Shown one piece after another: positions 9,809-21,800 of a stretch of DNA of 64,000 nucleotides (position 1 is its first letter; each line of letters begins with the position of its first letter). This stretch comes from Hirudinaria manillensis (Eukaryota; Annelida; Clitellata; Hirudinida; Hirudinidae): positions 8,622,001 through 8,686,000 of the forward strand of contig CM067527.1 in the NCBI GenBank assembly GCA_034509925.1, written 5' to 3'. Below the pieces are notes generated by a model, which ran no database searches, had not been told where the DNA came from, and saw nothing but the letters and a program-made list of their open reading frames with translations. The position numbers were made by a program, and so were the translations under genes.

Positions 9809-12800
9809 CTGCGCATAAAAAATAGAATTTATTGTATCATTTCTGAGAATTTGAACATTGCAAACTTACTACAAATTAATTCTGTAAAATATGTGTATCC
9901 CTCATTACAGAATCCAACAGCATTTACATAAATTATCGTATAGTTTACTCCAAGTTCTGGTAATGTGCTAGGCTGAATCTCTTTTAACTTCTTTATAAAA
10001 CTTTCACTGCTCTGTAAGAAAGTCAATTGTTATTGGAGATAAAATATAATAGATAAGATCATCCGATGCATTAATAAGTTTAGCTTTTCTGCAGCAAATG
10101 TTTGTATTAAACGTGTTGATAGCATTTTGTTATAACTTCAGAATATCGAGATCAACACGGTTTATTAGGATCAACGCAATACGACACAACACGACACAGT
10201 ACGATATGAACACGAGCGGAATTAAAACGGAAAACAAGCGTGCCTCGTCGCACGAGGTGCACAAAACCAAAGATACGTATAATCCCACAACATGGGCAAG
10301 TGGCAAAGCCAGAAATGTTGCACATTTCTTTATAAAGATATTGGATATTCCACCTGGACCTGAAGATAGTGAAGAATCAAGGCTTAACAACATCAATCGC
10401 AATATATATATGGGAATCTAATTCCTCCTATTTCTATTTGCTTTTGAAGAGAAAATTCAGGATTCTTGCCATCATCAGTTGCTGAGGAAAAGTAGTAGTT
10501 GAAGATGTCACCTATTTCTGATGAGTCAGGGCTAATATGTCACTAATATGTTGTATTTCAAGAATACGTATAATCCCACAACACCTCCCCCCCCCCCCTA
10601 AACGATTAGGTATTTCTTCCTCTGGGGATCCATCTCCAGCCTTCTCGGAGGTTCCTTGCGGACCTTTTCTTTGGTGTTCGAGGTTGCACTGGTGGAATGA
10701 CATGCTCCACTTCGCACTCTGGAATTTCCTGTAGTTCCGGCGTGTGTGAGTTTTCTGCGGTTGTCTGGGATGTCCCACTGTGGCAGGAATGGCAAGTCAA
10801 ATGCCTCACACATCACCTTCAGTGAATCATCCTGCGCACGCTTCCTGAGCTGGTTCGCGTGGCGATGGAGCATTTTGCCGCTAGCCTCCACTAGATACAC
10901 TTGACGTCCCAGTCTACGCTTGATCCATCCCTGTATCCACTTCGGGTGACTTGGGTCGCTGTAGTCTCTTATGAAGACTGCGTTCCCATCGACGAACTCT
11001 CTCATTCGCCGGTGGACAAGTTTCCTGACTTCCATCTCCTGATCAGCTCTTGGGAGATGTTTTATTGGTCTTTTGAGTTGGAGGTCACTCAGGGGAGTTC
11101 TCAAGGGTCTCCCTAGGAGTTTCTCTGCCGGCGTTTTCAAATCCGTCAAAGACGTGCATGGCGTTGTCCGGTAAGTCAGCAGGAATTTCTGGAGCGCATC
11201 CTCCATCACCTCCTCATCCTGCAGCTTTTGTAGTGTACGCTTGAATGTGTCCACAAAACGCTCAGCTTGTCCATTGCAGTGAGGTTGGTAGGGCGGTGAC
11301 TTGACGTGTTGCATTCCATTCCTCTGACAGAACTCTTGGAACTCCTTAGACGTGAACTGTGTCCCATTGTCCGAAACTATCACTTTTGGGTATCCCTGCT
11401 GCGCAAAAATCCTACCCAGTTCTCTGATTGTGGCCGTGGATGTTGAAGTCGTCATCTTAATAACTTCAGGCCACTTGGAGAAGGCGTCCACCACGATTAA
11501 GAACATCAATCCTTCAATCGGGCCGGCAAAATCAATATGGACCCTCTCCCAGGCACAATCCGGTTTCGACCATGGCAGTTCGTTCCTGACAGGCATCTTT
11601 GCAGCCAACTGGCATGAACTGCAAAGTCTTACTCTGTCTTCGATGTCCCTGTCAATTCCTTGCCAGTAAACATGCAGTCGAGCTAGCATTTTCTTTCTAG
11701 TTGTCCCAGGATGTCCCTCGTGCAGCATCTTCAAAATTCGGCCTCGCAGGGCTGATGGGATCACGGCTCGTGTTCCCATGAAGAGTGCACCTTCATTGAC
11801 TGACAGGTCCTTAGAACGGCTGTGGAATCGTGCAGAGTCGATCCAGCCCGGAAACTAGGCCATCTACCCGTTCTTACACTTTCGACAACCAACTTTAGCT
11901 CGGAATCTTCCTCAGTCATCCTCTGAATATCCTCCTTTGTGACTGGCAAGTTTCGGATGACATCACTCTGAACTTGGCAATTTGTCTCCCTTCTTCTTCT
12001 GGCTTCTGCTCAATTTTGCAGCAGATGGCGTTGAAGGCTTTCTGTAGAGGTGGCAGCTGATTCATCCACTCGATGCCCAACAGTTGATCTACGTTTTCAG
12101 CCACATAGCAGCGACCGTGGCCTGAAAATCCTCCGCAGGTGAACTTAACATCAAATTGACCCAGGACCTCAATCGGCGTTCCATTTGCAGCTCCCAGTGA
12201 AGTCGTCGTTCTTTCCAGAGATGGCGAACCTATCTGCTCCCATGCGTCTCTGCTTATTATCGTGACGTCTGCACCAGAGTCCAACTGCATTCTGACCTTG
12301 GTTTCTCCGAAGCTAACTTCGGCGTACCTTCGATTGGTCCTGAGATCTGTGTTAATTTTTCTGACTCGCCCCTTGAATTTCGATTCCTTTCTGTGGCAGT
12401 CCTTCTGTGGGCAATCTTTCTTGAAATGTGACAAGGATCCACAAATGAAGCAGGCACCCTTGGACGATTCTCGAGGATTTTCTTTGCTAGGCGTCTCCCG
12501 CCCTGAAATACTCGAAATATGTCGAGTCTTCTTCCTCTGGTGGCCTCTTTGAACTGCATTCACAGACAGTGCACCGTATACCATGTCTTGTAGAGTGCAT
12601 CCTTCCTGCTTCTCCAGCTTGGACAGCATTCTAGTTCTGATGTCGGCATACTTGGATCCAGTTAACGCAGTTATGTAGATCAGGCATTTGAAATTTTCCA
12701 CTGTCAGAGTGTCGATCCGAGCCAGCGTCACCATTCTATTTATCATCGTACCCAGTTTGCGGAACGTCATGGTGCCAATGCTCAATCGCATGGCGTCGAA

Positions 12801-15800
12801 TCTCCTCTTGAAAACTGAAACTTTGTCACCGAAAATGTCTTCCAAAGTTTCCTTCGTTTGCTCGTAGGACAAATCACTTGGAGACAGTGGCATGATGTGA
12901 TCTGTAAAACTGTGGTATGCCTCTTCATTCAGCTTCGACACGAGCGCGCCTGTCTTGTCTGCATCCGACAGCTGCATTGCGTGATTTCCTAGGACTGCTT
13001 CAAACCGTCCCATCCACTTGGAAAAGGGTGTCCCAAACTCAGGATCATGACTAAACTGCGTTATCTGTCTCATGAGCTCCGGGAGTAGATCTGATTTTCT
13101 TTCTGTCTCTATGGCTTCTTTACACTGAGGTTTCAAGGACTGGAGCAATTGCAACAATGCCTCTTCCCTTCGACGGTTCTCCTCGTCTCGGCGGAGATCA
13201 TTCTCACGGCGGCGTGTTTCTTCCTCGCGACGGCGAGTCTCTTCTTCGCGACGTTCATCGTCGCGTCGTCGATTTTCTTCCATGAACATCGTCATCATGG
13301 TCAAAAATTTATCCTCAGTAGCCATCCTCGTCTCCAAATATGTTATAACTTCAGAATATCGAGATCAACACGGTTTATTAGGATCAACGCAATACGACAC
13401 AACTCGACACAACACGACACAGTACGATACGAACACGAGCGGAATTAAAACGGAAAACAAGCGTGCCTCGTCGCACGAGGTACACAAAACCAAAGATACG
13501 TATAATCCCACAACACATTTCGTTAAGCGCGTATTCTCAATCACTGTTCAACGTTTGAATCCAGGGGTCCGTTAAGTGAAGTTTGTTAGTTTAAGTTTAA
13601 CGCTTACAAGATGGTTGCAATCTCCACAGGGTTTAGGGTTAAGGGATAGTGGACCGACACATGATCTTGGTGGAACCATAGATGTTGTTCTCCAAAATGA
13701 AAACTGCCATCAAACCATTGCTGTTGAAAATGTGACACTGATCTTTATGAACATCGGCTTCTCAGGAACGTAAATTTTCCACGCACAACCCAACTAATTC
13801 AACTCATTTCATCTCCGAGATGAACAAAGAACCTTTCCTGATGATATCTATATCAGATGGCAGCTCTCTAAAATTCAACGCTCGTAATGTGATCAACAAT
13901 ATTTCTGTGAAATTGATGCTTGGGCGTCCTCTAGCAGAACCATCTTAACATTAATAACAAGGATGCATTATGGTTTGGTTCTGTCAAACCGACATCTTAT
14001 CCCTACAAAACCTTTGCAACTTAATGTAATTAATGATCTTCTCCCTACAGTTCGATATCTTGCAAGTCGATCGACAAGCAGTTACGACACACTCAGGAAA
14101 GGGAAAATGCCAATAATTCCAAATAAATTACTGCAGCTCTTTGCTCGGAAATGTCAGTAATAGGACGCTCCAATACTATCAGGGAATGTTGAATGATGTC
14201 GAGGCTTATCTCTGGAACCTCTGAACACGTCATACCGGTGATCATATATAGTTTCTTCAACAGTCATATAAAATTTTTTCTACAGTCTTATGTTACGATG
14301 CACCAAAATGTATCTTCGCTTGACAAGTGAAACCAACATCACCCCTTCATAAGTTCGTTGTCCCAAGTCAAATTTAATTAACACCAAACCTTGACCACTC
14401 CTTCTACGGAATGCTCTCTCCGTTCAAATTGGAACTGCCGTTCTTTAGTGCTCAATTATACTCATTTTTTAATCAATGTTATTCATAATCCAATTTGACT
14501 AATTTTATTACAGTTATTAACCTATAGTTAATAATATTAGGGCCATTGCTCTAACTCCAATATTCTTATTTTTTAATCGTTTATGATTTTTTATTCACTT
14601 TATTTCATTTGATTGTCAGTGCTATAGTGCGTTAGAGTGCCTCAGATTCCTAGGACAAGATTAAAAAGGCACTTTATTTAAATTTGCTAAATATTTGCTG
14701 GATGAATTGAATTGAATTTGTAAAACTTGCCAATAATTTTTTTTGCATGTCGAGTTTGAAATGGTCGTGAAATGAACTTCTTGCGCATTGCAAAGTCTGA
14801 CACCTAAACTTGCTAATTTCACTTTCAATCAATATTTGAGAAAATGGTTTAAAAATAAAGCCGCTTCTGCAAATTTTCTCAGTTTCTTTATTCTTGAAAT
14901 AAAACATTGGGATTCTTGCAATTGATGTTAACTTGGAGTACAAAATTTTACATAAAAAGAAAACTTTAGTAAATAAAATGTTACCCTGAGTAAACTTAGT
15001 CTGAATCAAAAATCTGTTTAGAAATACTGTATTTTCACAACAATAACACGCTGACGATATAACCCGAAGCCATAACATGCACTTTTTACGATTTGAGAAA
15101 AACAGTAACAACTCGAGACTGGCCGTTGTGGATACTTTATACATCTACGAACTTAGTTTAAAGGTCGAGTCAAAATGGTCAACACAAACCTCTGGACCAA
15201 TTGCGGTAAGCAAAAGCTAGCTAGATGCAGCTAGATATCTCTTTGTGGAGGAACTTTTGTTTATGATTTACAAGCATATCTGAATAGCACAAGTCGCTGC
15301 TGAAAAGGGGATGATAATTGATTTTTTTGTTTTGGGGAAACATTTGAATAATCCTTTCTTTGCTATTTCAAAATTTTTAAGCGATTTCAGTTGACTTCTA
15401 AATATTGATTTCACATCGACCACATTCGAATATCTCGCTACACAAGTTTATTTACGAGGAAAATGCATCAATCTATTGACTATTTAAAGAACTGGTCCTA
15501 TACGAAAAAAGTTTTTCTCGGAGTTATCTGAACTCCTGAGCAGGTTTGTCGTCATCTGCCCAGTGTTGTTCATCGCTGATGACTTCAACATACATCTTGA
15601 GCGTCATGACGACCCAAGCAATGTAACCTTCAGAGGCATTCTATCTTCACTGGGTCTGGTGGTGAGGGTTGATGGACCGACACATGACCTTGGTGGAACC
15701 ATCGATGTTGTTCTTCAACATGAAAACTGTCATCAAAGTGTTGTTGTTGAGAGGGTGGACACTGGTCTTTTTGATCATCGCCTGCTCTTCTGGAACACAA

Positions 15801-18800
15801 CTTTTCCACGCACACAACCCCCAGTGGCCTCTTGTCATGTTCGCAGATGGATGCGCCTGGACGTGACCCAACTAATTCAACAACTCAGTCTATCAGTTCT
15901 CTGTGGTGACCAAGGGTCCTTTCCTGACGATGTAGGTTGAGCTCTACAATTCAACCCTCGTAGATATTATTGATTCACTTCTTCGAAATACTATATCTCA
16001 TCCCTGTAGGTACAAGCAACCCTGGTTTGATGTCGAGTGCTGGCGGCGAAGACGATGTCTCGCAAGGCTCAGAAGAGTGATGACGGGTCATGCACTCAAA
16101 ACTCGTTCATATCTAAAGTTACTACGCTCAAAACGGCGAACCTATTATACAAAGCGTATTAGTGAGGTATGTCATCCTGAGAGACGCTGGAAACTTATAA
16201 AGGAGGCCACCGGTTTGGGGCGAAACTCCAGAGATCAGTCGCACCTTCTCCCAGAGATTTTTCCAGCTTAATGACAAGCTCGGGGGCTCCTCCTCCTGGA
16301 TTCTCTAACTTAATCGACACAGAATTGAACCAACTTGGGCCAACCTCAAGAGGTGGTAATGCTGATCCACTCACTTCCTAATAAACGGTGCGGTCTTGAT
16401 CCAATTCCAACTTGGCTCCTCAAAAAACTTTCGTTCGTACTTGCACCATTCCTAGTGCATCTCTTCAATATCTCCCTTTCCACAGGTTACGTACCTCTAT
16501 TCTTCAAGATTGCACAGGTACGTCCCATACTCAAGAAAGCAGGCCTTGATCCTCTTCAGTGTTCGACGTATAGACCCATCTCAAACCTCAGTGTAATCTC
16601 CAAGCTTTGCTTTCAGCAACACAATCTGCTTACCGTCGGCATCATTCCACTGAGATGGCGGTTCTGAAAGTTGTTTCAGACATTTGCAGTGCAGTTGATC
16701 TCGGTAATGTTTCTCTACTCCTCCTCCTGGACATGTCCGCAGCATTTGACACTGTTGACCACGGAATACTCCTAAATAGGTTGGAGAAATCATTCGCAGT
16801 GCATCAGGCGGCGCTGGGATGGTTCACATCGTACCTTACTGGCAGAAAGCAAACAATTTTGTCAAGTGGCGGTCATGATATGGTTACTGAGGGCATCTCA
16901 AGTGGCGTTCCACAGGGCTCAGTCCTCGGACCAATTCTCTTTTCTCTGTATGTAACTGATATAGAGCAAATTGTTAAGCGACATGGCCTCGACAGTCACC
17001 AATATGCGGATGACATTCAAATATACGGTTACTCAAAACCAGTTGATGTTGCATGTCTTCTTCAGCAGATTGCGGAATGCTTCTGTGAGATCGATGCCTG
17101 GGCGTCCTCTAACCGTCTCCATCTTAACTCTAATAAAACAGATGCAATATAGTTTGTCAACGAAAGCTTATCCTTGCAATGCCTTTGCATCTTCATGGAG
17201 CTGATATTGTTCCGTCGGAGACAGTCCGAAATCTTGGGGCCTACTTAGACTCTGGCTTGACAATGGATGAGCATGCGAGAAGAGTGTCTGCAAGCTGTTA
17301 TGCTACACTTCGTGTTCTCAGAGAGGCAAAGCCATTAATTCCGCATGACACATTTGTTACCCTGGTAGTTCAGTTCATTCTGACAAAACTTGATTACTGC
17401 AACTCTTTGTTTACAAATGTTAGTACGCTCCACTACTATCAGGGTGTGTTGAATGCAGCGGCCAGGTTCATCTCTGGAACCAGGATCTCTGAACACATCA
17501 CACCGGTGATGAAGAGTCTACACTGGCTTAAAATACCCTACAGGATTTCGTATAAAGTCTCTTCAATAATATATAAAGTCTTATGCTATGATGAGACAAA
17601 ATATATCTCCTCTTCAGTGGTGAAAACAACCACAATACCGGGACGAGCACACCTTCGCTCTTCTGAGATATCCCATGTTCCTTGTCCCTACGTCACACAG
17701 TGTTAAGTTTGGCGACCGTTCTTTCTACGTCAATGGTCCCAAAACATAGAACGCAATCCCTGTTCACATTCAGAAAGCCGCCACACCTGAGCTTTTTCAT
17801 ACCAATTTAAAGACTCATTTTTTTATTCAATGTTATTCTTAAATATTTTATTTTGCTTTTTTTTAAATCGTCTTTTCTCACTATTTCATTATGTTGTGCT
17901 CGATCGTGTCTATGCTAATGTGCATCGGCAGTGCCTTGACATCCTAGGATAAAAAAGGCACTTAAAATATTGGAGGAATTGAATTGAATTGAATTAATCG
18001 ACATGGTAAATAGGAGAAAACATTGTCTGACGATGAGATGGTTTACCACAGACGACAATGAGCCTGTGAATGCAGTGCAAAGAGCCCATCAGAAGATGAC
18101 GCGACGTATAATCCCTAGCAATGAGAATCCTCGAGAATCGACCAAAGGTTCTTCGTTTCACCTGTGAATTCTTATCAAATTTCAAGAAGGATTGTCCACA
18201 AAAGGAACTGTCACAGCAGTCGAGTCAAAAAGGTCAATACAAACCTCGGGACCAACTGCGGTTAGCAGAAGTTAGCTTCGGAGAAACCAAGGTTAGGATG
18301 CAGTTGGACTCTAGTGCATAAGCAGAGACACGTGGGAACACATAGGCCATCTCTGGAAGAAACTACGACTTCACTGGGTGCAGCAAATGGTACACGCCGA
18401 TAGAAGTCCTGGGCCAATTTGATGTTGAATTCACCTGCGGTTAATATTCAGTCCACGGTCCCGGCTATGTGACTGAAAGCGTCGATCAACTTATCTTCGA
18501 GTGGATGAACCAACTACCACCTCTACAGAAGGCCTTCAATGCCATCTGCTGCAAGATTGAGCAGAAGTCAGAAGAAGGGAGACTTGCCAAGGGAGTGCGT
18601 CCGACCTTTTGCCGACAGAGGAAGATTCCGTTCGCTCGGGAGGAAGCAGTCAACGCAGAGCTGGAGCGTCTAGTGCAACAAGGTGTCCTGAAGAAAGTGG
18701 ACTAGCAATTGGGCTGCCCCAATTGTTGTAGTGGCAAAGAAGACCGGATCAGTCCGTATGCTGCAAACGGAACGCCGGTCCTGGGCCAATTGGAATCGAA

Positions 18801-21800
18801 TACATCTGCGGAGGATGAGAGGTCGCCACGGTCACTGATATGTGGCCCAAAACATTGATTAGCTGTTGGGCATCGAGTGTCTGACCATCTGCCACCGGTT
18901 CAAATGGCCTTCAATGCCATCTGCTTCAGCAGAAGCCACAGGAAGAAGGCAGACAATTTGCCTAATTTAAGTAGTTTTGTGTACCAACTCACTATAAATA
19001 TTATCACTTTTTCAATATTTCTTTACGACATTTACATCTCTAAATTAATTTAATGAAAACAAATTCTGGATTATATGGCTAATTCAAATAAACAAGTAAT
19101 AAGTTGTACATATTTATGTAGTATTACCCTTTTTTCTATGATTCCATCTTGAAAGATAATTTGTTGAGGTTGGTGCTCTTGCATTTGGTGTGACGTTGAG
19201 TATTTTATAGTGTCTTTTATAAGTCTCCAAACATGGGATCTCATATGGATGATTGAATTATCAATAAAATTTGCCAAATAGCATGGTGATTGCCAGTAAA
19301 ATACTAAGACATAATGAACTTCCAGAGATGGCAGAGAAGCCGCTAACAAAAATCAATCAAATTAATTGATTAAATATTGCTGCAGTTTGTACCTTTATTT
19401 TTCAAATAAGCATGAAAGTTAAATTCAAATTTAATTCGCTAGTATTAACTATGATTTAATTTATGCTTAAATTAGTTCACAATTAGATTTTGACATGACT
19501 TGATAAAATCACTTGATACAATGACTTGATTAAATCAACTAGTCGGACGACTATTTTATATAGAATATAGTTCTTCAAGTAAGAACGTTTGTTTTTTCTC
19601 GTTTCACTTTTTTAAGAATTTAAAAAAAACGTGTTGTGATTTGCTACATAGTTATAATTACACGAAGTCAGAAGGATCACAAGCACGAAAAGAATTATTT
19701 TCGTTGCCTTATAACGTCAAAACAGTTATTCTGCAATTTTGTGGAGTCAAAAAGAATTGCTTGAAAAAGTATTTCCCAATATTCAAACCAATTATAAAGA
19801 ATCATAATTGGCTCAGCGTGCGAGCTATTCTTTCGGCCAAGAACAAATACGTCTATGAACTGAACCATATCGACACGTCCATTGACACTGTTGTGGAAGC
19901 AGATGAAGCGGTTAAATATCCAACAGCAACTGAAAGTCGACGTGATGATTATCATGTTGCGAAATTATAAACCACCCAAAGTTTTGCAACGGCACGCGGC
20001 TTGCAGTAAAAACATTAATGAGCAATAAATCCAAGAAAAAACGATCTTGTCGAATTTTTGCCCGTCGGCAAACCTGGAAATTTATACATTTATTTATACA
20101 GAGAACGGAATAACTAAAAATATCGTTTGCCCACAGCATTGTAAAAATAATCGCTAGAATATGGGTGCTAAATTTCTTGCATTGATTGAGCCACGACAAC
20201 GCGTAGCTAGGCAGAGCTAGTTTTATAATATAACATTTTTTAATTTTTCAATATTAGTACGAAATCTTATTATAAAGATCCGAGAAACGACATCAAGTGT
20301 TTCTTGGTGGATCAATCATCAATATTAAAATTTTATTGTATACTCTCTTGTGATCGCTAAAATCAGCATTTTGACCGAAGTTTACCGGTAATTTTAAAGA
20401 TAGAGATAGAAATCTTGTGATTCTAGAACCTGTCCTATCTTAATTACGCGCATTGTATTTATAAAAAAAAACTCCAACGATTTGTAAATGTTGTGTAAAA
20501 GTTCTTAAGAAATCCTAGAGAACATGACAAAAATAATCCTTCTAGAACATCGAACAAGGATCAGCAAATTCCCATACCAGAAACTTTAAAGGGTGAAATT
20601 TAAGCAGATAAAGTTCATATATTATCAAATTTGCCAAATATGTCAGCGTGACTGGTGATTATTGGAGATAGAAATGTTTTCAAACGAAATAAAAGTGTTA
20701 AACATTTATTTATGGTCCTTATGGAACCTGTATTACTAGCATGATTTAGGGGTTTTATTATAGCACAGCTTCCATGATAGCCTGAAGAAGATTTGCAGAA
20801 AAGAATTTCTCATCATGGAAAACTGGCGTTTTTCTCTCTCTATTTCCACAGAAATGACTGTCAAAATGCCAATTCACACGTCATAGAATCAATGTTTTTC
20901 CAAAAAGTTGAATAATATGAAATAGCCAGCGTTGATTTAAATCCTATAGGAAATCTATAAGAAACGTTTAGTATGCAACAAGGCATGCAATTAACCATAT
21001 TTAGCAATATTCAATTGCGATTGAATCGTGAAAAAAGAATACCTAGAAAAATCAGATGCGTCAATGAAAACAAGATGCAATACTATTATTACTATTAATA
21101 AAGAATTTGACAATTCTTTGTCTATTGATATGATGTGCATCAAGTTGGAATATATTTTTGAATTAATAAAATGTTTGAGGATCCTATTATTATTTCTGAC
21201 AACATCTTTATGGGACGAATAAATCTCCAGAATTCTAATCAATACATTACGCTTTCATAAACCATCATCGCCTGCTTACAGATATATCGCCCTCTTTAAA
21301 GAATGGCGTGGCTGGTGGTTCACTGGCGAGTTTGAAAATAGTTCGATTGGAGCAAGTGTGATCATTCCGCATGGATGTAAATCCCGATGCACGAAACCAA
21401 ACAGATAGTAGGATTAGTGATCAACAAGGATGGCAAAACTAAGGATGTCGTAAACCGTGAGATCAATAAAGAGACTGGTGTTCCCAGAGTCAACTGCGGA
21501 TTTTTTTGGCTTTAGAAGAGGCAAGATTTGGAATTAGTAATTATGTTGCGATTATTTATTTTAATAATTAATTAGGGTAATGTTATCCTAGGAATCTTTG
21601 GTGATGAACCTCTTCTTAAGTTACATTATGTTACGTTAGCATAGTATGTGGGAGTGATTTATCAGAATTCAGTTTCTTGGGAAACTCATAACTTTTGCCA
21701 TCTTAAATAAACATTTTCATTAAACTTGACTTCATATAATTTAATTTGATTACCCCGGGTTATAAAGAATTATAAAAAATCCACCCAAACCGATATTAGA

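Larger units (their letters stand above)
10128..13515 (-). mobile_element. Gypsy retrotransposon B with internal RT deletion
   Basis: LTR retrotransposon on the minus strand. The 5' LTR is 13515-13341 (TGTTGTGGG...GTTATAACA). The 3' LTR is 10583-10128, interrupted by a LINE fragment. A C-rich run at 10584-10597 is the polypurine tract on the coding strand. The LTR carries AATAAACC as polyadenylation signal. A gag-protease frame and an integrase frame are present. The roughly 1.5-2 kb that should encode reverse transcriptase and RNase H between them is missing, and a frameshift lies at about 11780-11830. It therefore cannot be autonomous. The related copy at 24-27 kb retains RT. The LTRs are very similar apart from a 10-bp indel, which points to a fairly recent insertion. 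Confidence 0.85.

Noticed and set aside
10901-11669. Plus-strand frames of 71 and 105 codons
   Set aside because: Antisense to the Gypsy B integrase, which shows all catalytic motifs.
21340-21540. Possible Tc1-type helix-turn-helix (QIVGLVINKDGKTKDVVN)
   Set aside because: Only about 35 codons with a loose resemblance and no terminal repeats or DDE block nearby.
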